DNA from: Parastagonospora avenae f. sp. tritici 18332-5
Taxonomy: Eukaryota > Ascomycota > Dothideomycetes > Pleosporales > Phaeosphaeriaceae
Assembly (NCBI GenBank): GCA_022559985.1
Contig: JAFJTR010000020.1
Span: forward strand, 204,582 to 268,581
DNA: 64,000 nt
Direction: 5' to 3'
The notes beneath the pieces were generated by a model. The model was not told where the DNA came from. It ran no database searches and was given only the letters and a program-made list of their open reading frames with translations. Positions 1-9,665 of this stretch are shown piece after piece (position 1 is the first letter of the stretch; the number at the start of each line of letters is the position of its first letter). A program made the translations under genes and the position numbers.

Positions 1-614
1 GTTCTTCCATCTCGGCTTCCTCCACCGACAGCTCTGCCATCTCGGCTTCCTCCACCGATAGCGCCTCCATCTTGGCTTCCTCTACCGACAGCGCTTCCAT
101 CACAGCATCAGTCAGCGAGAGCGCGCCTCTGTCCATTTCTTCGATCGAGAGCTCTTCTGTTGAAGCGTTGACAACACTGTCTTCCCTCGAGAGCTCTTCA
201 TCTGGCAATCCCCCGTCCTCCGCCAGCTCTTCCATCGAAAGCGCATCGGTAACGGAAAGCTCTCTTGCGGAAAGCCTACTGTCTGCCAGTAGTACGCCTT
301 CGCCAACGCTATCCAGCTCATTGGACTCTTCGTCCGTCTCCGCGATTGACGTAATATCTGAAGTTGCCGGGGCGCTCGACTCGATAATCGACTCCATTCA
401 GCCTACGCCAACCACTTCTGTTGATCTCACCTCTATCGTGTCTGAAATCTTCTCGCTTGTCGATAAAACAAATGCTCCAACGAGTCCCGCGGCGTCTGCC
501 TCCGAGTCGGGATCTGCAGAACCCATCTTCACAGGTAACTCTGCTGCCTTTACGATACCTACGCTTAAGTGTATAATACTGTCTACGCTTGTTTTCGGAA
601 TCCTCCTCTTGTAG
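1..614 (+). CDS. Ser-rich GPI-anchored cell-wall-type protein, 3' part
   Basis: The reading frame is open from base 3 to the TAG at 612-614, so the gene starts outside the window; about 203 residues are visible. The first part is a tandem array of a 10-residue unit (30 nt) of the form SSISASSTDS, repeated about three times and then decaying into related Ser/Thr/Glu-rich units. The C-terminus is a small-residue stretch (TGNSAA) followed by about 15 hydrophobic residues ending FGILLL at the stop. That is the layout of a GPI-attachment signal, so a Ser/Thr-rich, probably O-glycosylated protein of the plasma membrane or wall is likely. No enzyme domain is visible in this part. A catalytic or CFEM-like domain may lie upstream and cannot be judged. 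Confidence 0.7.
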   Translation, partial: SSISASSTDSSAISASSTDSASILASSTDSASITASVSESAPLSISSIESSSVEALTTLSSLESSSSGNPPSSASSSIESASVTESSLAESLLSASSTPSPTLSSSLDSSSVSAIDVISEVAGALDSIIDSIQPTPTTSVDLTSIVSEIFSLVDKTNAPTSPAASASESGSAEPIFTGNSAAFTIPTLKCIILSTLVFGILLL

Positions 615-1268
615 GCTGCCGGTTGAAAAAATGTCGGACTCAGACATATGGAAGTCACGCTACGAATGATATAGTAATGTTAATGATGCCCGCTGGGCAA
701 TATTCGAGAAGAGGTCAACGAACCACCCTAAAATTGCAACTCGATAGGGGAATCCGCATACATAACAGTATTGACATTCTACATGAAATTGACTATGTAC
801 TGACCTCATCACACAAGCATGGCTAACAGAACACGCAACAAGCCGTACAAGCTCTGTGCGAACCCGTAGCTTAAAATCATCAATAACATCCCCAGCAAAC
901 GTTCAGTGGTATCTACAGACATGGATGGCGAGGAAAGCCTCCCCAACTTGCAGATTCAGTTGAGTGAACTTAATGGCACAGAGTGTTAGGATGCATCAGA
1001 AGCTGGATAGCGAGCGCTACCGGTAGAACGAGAGTCCCGAAGCTTTACCGGCACCATCACCACATTGAGACACGGCACATACAGCGGCAGCTGAATGACT
1101 CGCGTCGTTTAGCGTCGGGTACAAGCAAAATACTCCGCTTTCCCCACATCTTGACCGGTTCTCGTTGCGAGATGCACCAGACCTCGGGGTCGAAAGAAAT
1201 CACTGACAGTAGAAGGACCGATTCAACACCGTACCTTGGCAAATGCGATGGGAGGCAATAAATACTAG
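615..1268. other. Intergenic, no gene seen
   Basis: Only short frames without recognisable motifs or matched splice sites occur here. It must hold the terminator of the Ser-rich gene and the promoter of the feruloyl esterase gene. Confidence 0.5.
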
Positions 1269-2948
1269 GTGATGGACAACCCGCAATGTTCTTGGGTTTG
1301 CTCTCGGAACGACATCTTCATATTTGCATTCACCATGGCGTACGGTTTGAGTGCTTGCCAACAATTGGCCACTTCCTTAAACACTATACCTGGTGCGAAT
1401 GTGCTTAGTACTACACATCTCACTAACAACACGTCAATCGACCTTTCCGGACTCGTTCCATCTTGCGCAAACGCTGCCGGATATAACGTGGCCAGAACGA
1501 CTACAGATCTTTGCCGAGCTGTTTTGAACGTCAACACCAGTTCATCGAGTACCAATCGAATCGAGGCATGGCTGCCTGACAATTGGAATGGACGCTTCCT
1601 TGCGACTGGAAACGGCGGCACTGGAGGCTGCATTGACTATGGCAATCTTCAGACGGGCGCCAGTTATGGCTTCGCTACTTTCGGTACAAATGGTGGCCAT
1701 GATGGACAAGCTGGATATGACTTCTTCTTGAATAAGCCGGAAAATATCAATGATTTTGGGTATCGGGCAATACACACTGAGGCAGAAACGGGAAAGAAAG
1801 TCGTTGAGCACTACTATGGTCGACCAGGCGACTACAACTACTACATGGGATGCAGTACGGGCGGCCGACAGGGCTACGAAGAGGCGATCCTCTACCCTGA
1901 AGACTTCGATGGTATTTTGTTAGGCTCTATGGCCACTGATTGGATTCACATTGTTGCTTCCAAAGCGATTCTGGCGCATCGCCTTGGTTGGCCAGACCTG
2001 AGCTCGCCCAGCTACGTCAGTGCAGCACAATGGGCAGCCATAGTTGCAGCGCAAGTAGCGCTATTGGATCCTCTGGATGGCGTTAAAGACGGTATCATCG
2101 ACAACCCGACTCTTCACAACTTCGACCCTTCGATATTGGCTTGCGGTACTAGCGTGTTGAACTACTCCGTTTGCCTTACAGCCGCTCAAGTCAACACCGT
2201 TCGCGAGATATATCAACCACTCGCAAACAGCTCTGGCCACATTGTCTATCCTTCTTTCGAACTCGGTGCTCCCACTGGTGTCTTCTCAGCCAACACAAAA
2301 GTCGCCAACGGGACCACTATACCATCACTCAACTACGGTCTCGTTGATGACTTCTGGCGCGGTGCAGTATATAACGATACCTCTTTCTCCTCGCTTAACT
2401 TCACCACCAAGGACATGGATTTCGCGACTAATCTCAACCCAGGCGGCATCCAGATCGCGGGCGACAAGTCGCACAACGTGTCAGCATTCCACGCGCGTGG
2501 TGGCAAACTACTTGCATATCACGGACGTTCAGATCCAACCGTCATGTCAGCTGTCGCGTCACGCACCTTTCAAAAGACTGCCGAAGCCCTAAACCTCACA
2601 TTGAACGAGATGCATGAGTTCTTCCGCCTCTTCTTTGTTCCAGGTATGGGCCACTGTACAGGTGGCAATGGTCAGTGGGCGATCGGACAACCGGGTGTTG
2701 AACGACCAACTGCAGCAGGGTTTAACGATACGCAGCACAATATATTGTTGGCGATGGTGGACTGGGTGGAGAATGGCCGTGCGCCGAGTAGCCTTGTTGG
2801 CACGAAGTTTCTGAATGACACGATACTGGATGGCGTGGTGATGAGTCAGAGAACACACTGCGTGTATCCGAATGCAAGTCGCTGGGATGGAGTCGGTGAT
2901 ACGAAGAAGGCGGAAAGTTGGACGTGTCAGTTGGAAGGTGTCTTGTAG
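1269..2948 (+). CDS. Tannase / feruloyl esterase family, secreted
   Basis: A single exon encodes 559 aa. The family (alpha/beta hydrolases of the tannase/FaeB type) cleaves ester bonds of hydroxycinnamates or gallate in plant material. The catalytic Ser lies in GCSTGG (Ser196), the acid in GRSDP (Asp422) and the His in GMGHCTGG (His462). Cys195 next to the Ser and Cys463 next to the His form the disulfide that defines this family (CS-D-HC motif). The segment DPLDGVKDGIID resembles the calcium-binding loop of the lid domain. The N-terminus has an unusually long polar stretch before the hydrophobic run IFIFAFTMAYGLSA; the mature protein probably starts near CQQLA. A start at the internal Met (1335) would leave little signal peptide, so I chose 1269; an unseen upstream exon is possible. 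Substrate preference cannot be read from sequence. Confidence 0.88.
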   Translation: MMDNPQCSWVCSRNDIFIFAFTMAYGLSACQQLATSLNTIPGANVLSTTHLTNNTSIDLSGLVPSCANAAGYNVARTTTDLCRAVLNVNTSSSSTNRIEAWLPDNWNGRFLATGNGGTGGCIDYGNLQTGASYGFATFGTNGGHDGQAGYDFFLNKPENINDFGYRAIHTEAETGKKVVEHYYGRPGDYNYYMGCSTGGRQGYEEAILYPEDFDGILLGSMATDWIHIVASKAILAHRLGWPDLSSPSYVSAAQWAAIVAAQVALLDPLDGVKDGIIDNPTLHNFDPSILACGTSVLNYSVCLTAAQVNTVREIYQPLANSSGHIVYPSFELGAPTGVFSANTKVANGTTIPSLNYGLVDDFWRGAVYNDTSFSSLNFTTKDMDFATNLNPGGIQIAGDKSHNVSAFHARGGKLLAYHGRSDPTVMSAVASRTFQKTAEALNLTLNEMHEFFRLFFVPGMGHCTGGNGQWAIGQPGVERPTAAGFNDTQHNILLAMVDWVENGRAPSSLVGTKFLNDTILDGVVMSQRTHCVYPNASRWDGVGDTKKAESWTCQLEGVL

Positions 2949-3074
2949 ATCTCTTTGCTCTCACATTGCGGAGATTGTCAATGAGTTAATGCAAGCTCTT
3001 GAAGTTACTCGCAGCTGCGTTGTAGCAGTCTTAATGCATTGACTTGGTCCTACTTACTCCACAAATCAAGAGCC

Positions 3075-4504
3075 CTAGTAGCTGAACTCCCTCACCATTC
3101 CTGTCGCATCTGGACCCAGACGCTGCATTCGCTTGTTCCTCCATTGGTAGTAAAATCGCAGACCAACACATCCCAATGCAACCATGACTAACATGCCAAA
3201 GTTCACCCAATGGCCAGTAGGGTAACCTTTCGCTTTCTCGTCTGCCTTATAGATCCAAACTCCAAGAATCTGTCCCGGTGCTCCCCAAGAAACGTTCAGT
3301 GCGATGGCAAGACCAGCCGCAGCAGTAGTGTGCATATTACTGCTCAACCAGCCCAGTAGTGGCGGAATGCAGGAGAAGGCCCCACTGGCTGCAACGATCA
3401 AGGATCCGTAACGCGCGTGATAAGCGTCTGCAGGAAGCAGTGCAGATGCAAGGAAGCCAATCGCTCCTGCGGTGGACAGGACCGCTGAATGAAGGGCTCG
3501 CGCGTTGAAGTAGTCGGATGACCACGCCGTGATGATCGAAACCACATAGGCCACCGCATATGGAGGTACCGTCATAAGCTGAGCTTGGAGATTTGCATAC
3601 CCTAAGCCAGCAGTGATGGTGGGCGTAAACAGGCTCAGTGAGCTGAAAGGTGCCGAGATGCCAAAGTAGATGACATAATGCACCCACAGGCGGCCGTCCA
3701 GTAGTGTCGCCTTCGCAGTCGCCCAGTTGAGGGAAGGCGCATTGCCTTTCGACCCTTCCTTTTCGAGTCGCGCGACCGCCAGTTCACGCTCGGATGTCGA
3801 TAGCCATGATGCTTCTTCAGGATAATCCGGTAGGATGAACCACACCGCTACAGACGAAACGCAAGAGGGGATTCCTTCTAAGATGAACAGCCATCGCCAC
3901 GCGGCTAGTCCCTGGACAATTTTCATATGCCCAACGCCATACGCAATCGCACCGCCAAATGCACCTGCGAGCGTCGCGCTTGCGAGGATGATGGCAACGC
4001 GCATACTTCTTTCTCTTGCGCAATACCAAAATGTCAAGTAATACTGTAACAAACGATCAGCGAAAGTTGTACGTGAAGTACATCAACACCTACCACCAGG
4101 CCAGGAAATAATCCCGCTTCAAACATGCCCAGCAGAAACCTCACCGCCGTAACCGTCGCATAGCTCTCTGCGCCTCCGAGACCTATTGTACAAGCACCCC
4201 AACCTAGCATAAGGAAAGCAATCCAGCGGCTAGGCTTGAATTTTTTCAGGAAGTAGTTACTGGGCACTTCGAAGACGGCATACGCGACCAAGAACACCAT
4301 GAGCGCAATAGTGTATTCGTAATTCGTCATGTGCGTAGATTGGAGCAAAGATTCTCCAGCGTTAGCATTTAATGTTTTGGCGTTTCCGATGTTGGAGCGG
4401 TCGAGGAAGCAGAGGAGGTAGATGCCTGCGGCAAGCGGGATGATACGAAGATCTTGCTTCCATACTAATCTGCGAACCGCGACGGGGTCGAAATATTCTT
4501 CCAT
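3075..4504 (-). CDS. MFS transporter, anion:cation symporter (Dal5-like)
   Basis: Two exons, 4504-4094 and 4043-3075, flank a 50-nt phase-0 intron with donor GTAGGT and acceptor TTACAG; together they give 459 aa. Signature features of the allantoate permease / ACS family are present: DLRIIPL before TM1, the CFLDRSNIGNAK segment after TM1, and FEVPSNYFLKK at TM3. About 12 hydrophobic segments can be counted. Joining the exons gives PGLV-YYLTFWY, matching the family at this place. It should act in the plasma membrane as a proton-coupled importer of an organic anion or vitamin (for example allantoate, nicotinate or a dipeptide), but the substrate is not predictable. It is convergent with the feruloyl esterase gene, with 126 nt between stops. 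Confidence 0.88.
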
Positions 4505-5033
4505 GTCGTTGACATGTGGATTGACCTAAGGTTTGTGTGAGATTCTGAAGAAACGTGGAAAAGAAATGGTGCACCAACAGCATGTTTTTGCAAATCTTTT
4601 TCAACGTCGTGGATTGATGCCATTTTGTCTCCTGAACGTCAATAACGAGAGATGAAAGGTTAAAGCCATGGGCAAACCCCTGGTGGAAACTCAAGCATTA
4701 ACTAAAGAAAAGCTTATGCCGCTTACTTGCGTCCGAATTGTTGACCAGGTGGCTTTAACGTATAAGGGAACTGATCGACATACTAATGCGGTGCGTTCAA
4801 GTAGCCCCGCGTTATGACCCTACATGACTAGCTTTTTTCTCCGCAATTGTCCCGTGGTCTTTGCCCTCTCCATATTGCACACGAAGTCCCCAGATGTGCG
4901 AAGGATCTACTCATTTCTCGGATGCAGGCCCATTAAGCTCATCTGCGCACATAACAACAGCATGTGAATTTTACAAAGAAAGGGTTTCGTACTGATGCTG
5001 GTCTTCCCATCGTCCTTCAATCCTAAAATGACA
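4505..5033. other. Intergenic, promoter side of the MFS gene
   Basis: No coding pattern was recognised. The stretch lies upstream of the MFS start codon on the minus strand. Confidence 0.4.
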
Positions 5034-5366
5034 TCAAACATTTATCAATTCGTCGTCTTCGCTTAACGGCTCGCACACTTCCTTATATCTCGTTACCGTC
5101 TTCCTGGGCCGGTTTATGTTAGACGAACTGATAATTTGTACTATTTCATCAACCATTGCTACCTCTTCTGAAAGCATGCCTCGCGTGATGGGTGCAGACC
5201 TGCGTCTGGCAGTTTGTGATTGGTAAGAAACGCTCGGTCCTCCGGAAGACCTCGGGAGCTTCGGCGAGTTGACAAAGCGTCTACCAGTCTTCACCACAAG
5301 ATAATTGACAGCAAACAGCCTTTGAAGTTCTCGCGATAGTATCCAATATTCGTCCATCCGTACCAT
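5034..5366 (-). CDS. Hypothetical protein, 110 aa, weak call
   Basis: An uninterrupted frame of 110 codons begins with ATG. The translation is rich in charged residues, with a basic middle (QTARRRSAP) and an acidic tail (EPLSEDDELINV). There is no signal peptide, TM segment or known motif. It could be a real small gene, a decayed gene or chance. I keep it because the composition is more protein-like than neighbouring frames; expression evidence would be needed. Confidence 0.22.
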   Translation of the reverse strand: MVRMDEYWILSRELQRLFAVNYLVVKTGRRFVNSPKLPRSSGGPSVSYQSQTARRRSAPITRGMLSEEVAMVDEIVQIISSSNINRPRKTVTRYKEVCEPLSEDDELINV

Positions 5367-5700
5367 CCGTACACCATCATATCGTACCTTAGGTAGGTCT
5401 CAACGCGCCTTACACGTGAAGCCGTTATCAGCACCAATCTTCGTGTCAACAGTACAGCGCTGCATCGACGTAGGATACGAAGGTCCTCGGTCTCCTTTTA
5501 AGAGCGTGGAGTAAGAGCATAAACATAAAGCTTGGTGTCGTGGTTGCCAATCAAGGAAGAGACGGAACGCGCGCAATTGAGCACTTTAATCGGCCATTTC
5601 CCAATTAGGCATTGCACTGGAAGAGCACCCTGTTGGTATCGACACGCCATCCTGACAAAGCTGCCGGAGAACAGTGGGTAACATTTGCGCGGTGGCCAAG
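5367..5700. other. Intergenic, SOD promoter region
   Basis: No gene seen. This is the upstream region of the superoxide dismutase gene. Confidence 0.4.
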
Positions 5701-6675
5701 ATGGTATCTCACTTGAGCTTGTCGCTCTGTCTATCTACTCTCCTCTCCATCGTACCTGGTACATCCGCAGCAGAGCAGCAGCCATTCGAATTTGGAGCAA
5801 TGTCTACACCTCAGTACACACTACCATCCCTCCCATACGCATACAATGTCAGTGCCATGTCCTATGGGTACCCCGCACGCGTCATACTCACCTTCTGACA
5901 GGCGTTGGAACCCCACATCTCAGCCCAAATCATGGAGCTCCACCACAGCAAGCATCACCAGACATATATCACGAATCTAAACGGCTTGTTGAAGACACAA
6001 GCCGAAGCGGTACACACTAGTGATATTACATCGCAAGTGTATCTACAACAGGGTATCAAGTTCAATGCTGGCGGCCACATCAGGTAAGCAGTGGTTACAA
6101 TCAACGATATCAATGCCCTTTTGCTAACTTCTGTTTAGTAAGTTAAGACTTTTCTCGCCCTCACAGATATAGCGCAAGCCGCCGTCTGTACACGCTTCAC
6201 GACACTATTTCCGATATGACATCCGCTGACTGTGGCTTGTTCTTGACTAGATCATTCCCTGTTCTGGTTGAACCTCGCACCCGCAGACTCGGCGGAAGCA
6301 AAGAGCAGTGCAGCTCCTGAACTAGTCAAACAAATTAAGTCTACTTGGGGCGACGAGGAGAAGTTCAAGGAGGCATTCAACACGGCACTGTTGGGTATCC
6401 AAGGCAGCGGCTGGGGCTGGTTGATTAAAGTTGACACCGGCAACCAGCAACGCCTTGCGATCGTGACCACCAAGGACCAAGATCCAGTTGTAGGCAAAGG
6501 CGAGACCCCGATCTTTGGAGTTGATATGTGGGAACATGCCTACTACTTACAGTATCAGAACGGCAAAGCTGCATACGTCAAGAACATCTGGAATGTAATT
6601 AACTGGAAGACTGCGGAAGAGAGGTTCTTGGGCTCGCGCGCTGATGCGTTCAAGGTTCTGAAGGCGTCAATTTGA
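5701..6675 (+). CDS. Mn/Fe superoxide dismutase, likely secreted
   Basis: Exons 5701-5847, 5902-6082 and 6251-6675 encode 250 aa. Intron 1 (5848-5901) is ordinary. The second interruption (6083-6250) reads as two nested introns; see the separate entry. The product dismutates superoxide to peroxide and oxygen. Metal-ligand regions are visible: the LHHSKHHQTY helix, the spliced motif GGHINHSLFW (His111), and DMWEHAYY (Asp201, His205); GSGWGWL is also conserved. The first 22 or so residues (MVSHLSLSLCLSTLLSIVPG, then TSA) look like a signal peptide. Met34 (codon 5800-5802), just before PQYTLPSLPYAYN, is where cytosolic family members begin, so a second shorter product is possible. No mitochondrial presequence is evident. 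An upstream GTG in frame at 5674 was not used because an ATG follows. Confidence 0.9.
6083..6250 (+). other. Stwintron [D1,2] in the SOD gene (nested introns)
   Basis: Exon 2 ends with A at 6082. The external intron would start with G at 6083, but its second base is separated by a complete internal intron, 6084-6138 (55 nt: donor GTAAGC, branch TGCTAAC, acceptor TTTAG). Removing it joins G6083 to TAAGTT (6139 on), creating the donor GTAAGTT of an external intron of 113 nt ending at CTTGACTAG (6250). Final splicing joins A to AT, giving AAT CAT, and so GGHI-N-H-SLFW, the conserved ligand motif. I found no single intron in the interval with GT..AG ends that restores this frame, and reading on from 6082 gives a stop at once. 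The structure is inferred; it rests on splice consensus plus one strongly conserved motif. Confidence 0.8.
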
Positions 6676-7023
6676 GTTGTCGAAACTGTCAGTATGCCTA
6701 GAATGTCAGCTGTCATCTGATGTTCTGGAGTACCGTGGTGGCATTCATTGTGCACTAGTTCAACCAATCAGGTACCTACATGAAACATGCTCAAAGACAC
6801 TCATTAGGACTCAACCCCAACTTGCGCAAACGCCTCTTCCAAGTATCCTTGCTCGTCTATAGACTTGTCTGTGTCTGTACAGAAGTACTCGCAAAAGTCA
6901 CATCCTCTCCCACTTTCCCATCAACCAGCCTTCTCCCTTAACATACTACCCGTCGCTCCCTTCACTGTCTCAATATAACAAGCTTTCACATCTAATCGTC
7001 GACATCCCAGCCCTAACAATAGA
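6676..7023. other. Intergenic, no gene seen
   Basis: 3' flank of the SOD gene and promoter of the small gene at 7024. The last 130 bases are pyrimidine-rich, as is common before fungal start codons. Confidence 0.4.
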
Positions 7024-7550
7024 ATGTGTACCGGTACGTAAAGCATCTATACGAGTTGCATGTGAGACATACACTGACTTCGTACTCTGATATCTAGGTA
7101 GCTCAACGCGCGTCAGCCAAGGGGGCTCGATAGCCGTCCTTCGACCGACACATCACCTCCGACGCACAAAGTCCGAAGACGACATGCTCCTCTTCTTCAG
7201 CAACAGATGTTCGAGCCGCGGGACAAGTGTCGAACTGGAAGGCTGGAACGAGGAAGAGCAGAACGATAAACACTGGGTCGTGATACAGTGAGTGATCGCA
7301 GCAATATTCATTCATCACCGGTGCTGATATGCGGGACAGTCGGGACGGCGACCTTTCTTCATCACCACAACAAAGCATTCCACTATATTCCTTTTCGTTG
7401 GACTCGAGTATGGCGCCAATGATGCAGCTACCTCAACGGCTAGACTTGGGAGTAGGCGACGTCGGTATTATTGGGCGCAGAATCTCCGTGATGACTAGTT
7501 CTACAAAGGGGCCTTTGACGGTAGCAGAGGGCATTATTGGCTGGAATTGA
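7024..7550 (+). CDS. Small three-exon gene of unknown function, 136 aa
   Basis: Exons 7024-7033, 7098-7287 and 7340-7550 total 411 nt and stay in frame across both introns. Intron 1 has donor GTACGT and acceptor TCTAG; intron 2 (52 nt) has donor GTGAGT, a GCTGAT branch site and acceptor GACAG. Without the second splice the frame stops at once at 7289. The product begins MCTGSSTRVSQGG, has a charged middle (SVELEGWNEEEQNDKHWVV) and ends in a hydrophobic and glycine-rich part (LGVGDVGIIGRR, EGIIGWN). There is no signal peptide or TM segment and I recognise no family. Two consensus introns in matching phase argue that it is a real gene rather than a chance frame. The first exon codes only three full codons, so the start is less sure than the rest. 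Confidence 0.5.
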
Positions 7551-7745
7551 AGAATAACAAGAGAAAGTCCTACAACATCCCGCGTGCGAACCTTGGCGAA
7601 TCACCAAGATACTGATTAATTCTCCTAAAGCGATATGTAAGGCTGAATAGCGTCACATGAGTACTAGCGCAATGAGTGGCAATGAAACTTATCTGAACAC
7701 ATACAGGCTCCTCATTATACAACATGAGTAACAGCTGGTTGCAAT

Positions 7746-8959
7746 TCAACCCCCCGGCCTCCACGGCTGCCTAATCGCCTTCCTAAACCCTCCCTCAAAA
7801 ATGTCAATCGTCTGATTCATATTCATCCCACTCGCAATAGCCAGCTGCAACATAATCCGCGCTTGGATAACATGCACAAACCCTGCTTTCGCAAAAGTAG
7901 GTATCCTAGTCGGACTACTTGGGCCAAACGGACTGCGCGTACCCACCACCACCTGCAGCCCCTTTTCCATCGCTTCGGAAATCTCGTCTTGCCCCGTTGG
8001 CAACCCACCGTTGCCTGTGCCTGCGATCACGATGCCGTGCGCGCCGTTGGCTTGTGCGTCCAGAGCGAGCTTACCGTCGAATTCGCGGGCGGCGTAGAGA
8101 ATGTCGACTTTGGGCAGTGCTGGGAAGGATTTGTTTTTCGAGACTGTACTGATGTTGAAGTAGTATTTATGCATTGGCTGGGATGGCGTGTTGAAAAACA
8201 CGGGCAAGCTGTTAATAAAGACGCCCAAGTCGCCTCCAGCCGTCGGGCCAAACGCATTCGGATTTGTGCTGTGGAGCTTCGTCACCCAATAACCCGGTAT
8301 GATGCGCGCGTTGAAAGCTACCATCAGGCCTCTGTTGCGCGACTCCGGACTGGCGGCGAGCATCACGGCGTCGAAGAAGTTGGCATCGCCTTCGAAGCCG
8401 AGGTGCGTGAAGGGCCGCATGGCGCCTGTGCCGACGATGGGCTTCGCGCAGTTCACGAGGCTGTCTAGGAGGAAGGCTGTTTCTTCAAGGGAGTTTGTGC
8501 CGTGCGTATAGACGGCGCCGTCGATGTCGCTGTCCTCGGAGCAGAGTGCGTCGTGAGCGAATCGCGTCATGTTCATCACGAGCGCGTCGTTGGTGCCGGT
8601 TGAGCCTTCGTCTGAGGTCCAGTTTGAGACGGCGATTTGGGTGTTGTTGAGCAGATACGGGTTCCTGGTTATGATTTCTTCTCCTGTGATTTGCAATTGG
8701 CCATATTGCGTGTCGTCGAGAGCGCCATATATCGAGCCACTGGCAATTGTGCCTCCTGTGTATAGTACGCTACGACGGTCATTAATTAAACTGGTGGTCC
8801 AGGAAAGATGACGTACAGAATCTTTGGCAGGCTGCTATTTCCACCTAGCCAGGTAAGCCCAAGACGCTCGCTTGCGGTCTGTACTTGGCGAGGTCTGGAA
8901 GGTGAGGCATATGTGCTCACGGTTGCGATACCAGCGAGGACAAACTTTGAGAGGCGCAT
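7746..8959 (-). CDS. Secreted L-asparaginase-family protein
   Basis: Exons 8959-8817 and 8769-7746 encode 388 aa. The intron (47 nt) has donor GTACGT and acceptor CGTAG; splicing creates PKI-L-VLYTGGTIAS, the family's first active-site segment (nucleophile Thr55). The second segment is THGTNSLEETA and the third KPIVGTGAMRP. The N-terminus MRLSKFVLAGIATVSTYAS is a signal peptide, and several N-x-S/T sites fit a secreted glycoprotein that releases ammonia from asparagine. Family enzymes usually have HGTD and a SADGP stretch after GAMRP; here they read HGTN and FEGDAN, so activity or specificity may differ. It is a type II enzyme by signal peptide; a glutaminase or another amidase role is possible. 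Confidence 0.88.
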
Positions 8960-9665
8960 GGTGGGCAGTCGGACTTCCCAGCACTTCTTATTGTAGCACA
9001 CTCAGCGCAAAAGAAGGAGAGGTTCGAGCTTTTATCATATCTAATGTCTAGTCAGAAACCTAGATATCTGTGTAGGTATCGTCGATCTTCTACGGTGTAA
9101 GCCGCACCCATACATGCAGGCTCTATGGCCCCGCAAACTGTGTGTTAAGGCTCACTACTGGGCATGCCATGGAGAGTATATCCTTGGCAACATGTTCGAA
9201 TAAGGAAGGTGGGACCTGGTGCCCAAGGACTAGACGTATCGTTATCAGTGGGCTTCGTTGACGTTTGCTTTTCGCTAAGCTTGATCCTTCCAAGGTGCGG
9301 AAGCAATATCCCGCAACGTCAGTAAATATCACCATAAGCTTTGTGGTGTTCAAGTTGTACTGTGTTGCATGACAATACGGAACAGTGACCATGGAAGCTG
9401 CTCCCAAGGTTTAGATTTCCCTGCAGCCATTGCCCAATGGGGTAATCCGTAAGTTGCCGGTATCTAGGTGACTCGATGAGTTCAAGAAAGACAAGTGAGA
9501 TTTTAAAACGATGACACCAAAGGTCCGAATGCTGTCGCACCCAATGCTGCAGATAAGTAACAATCTGGTCTCAGTCACGATCTTTTGCTCAGTCTTGAAA
9601 ATAACGTCTATTGTCGTAGCTACATATATACACCAATATCTTCATCATTCCTTCCTACTGTTCAC
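8960..9665. other. Intergenic, no gene seen
   Basis: Asparaginase promoter side on the right of its start and the 3' flank of the AA9 gene. No coding pattern was recognised. Confidence 0.4.

Noticed and set aside
6139..6250. Extra coding exon in the SOD gene
   Set aside because: Reading on from the internal acceptor meets TAG at about 6170 in the needed frame and gives no SOD-like residues.
7863..8468. 201-codon plus-strand frame
   Set aside because: Antisense of the asparaginase gene.
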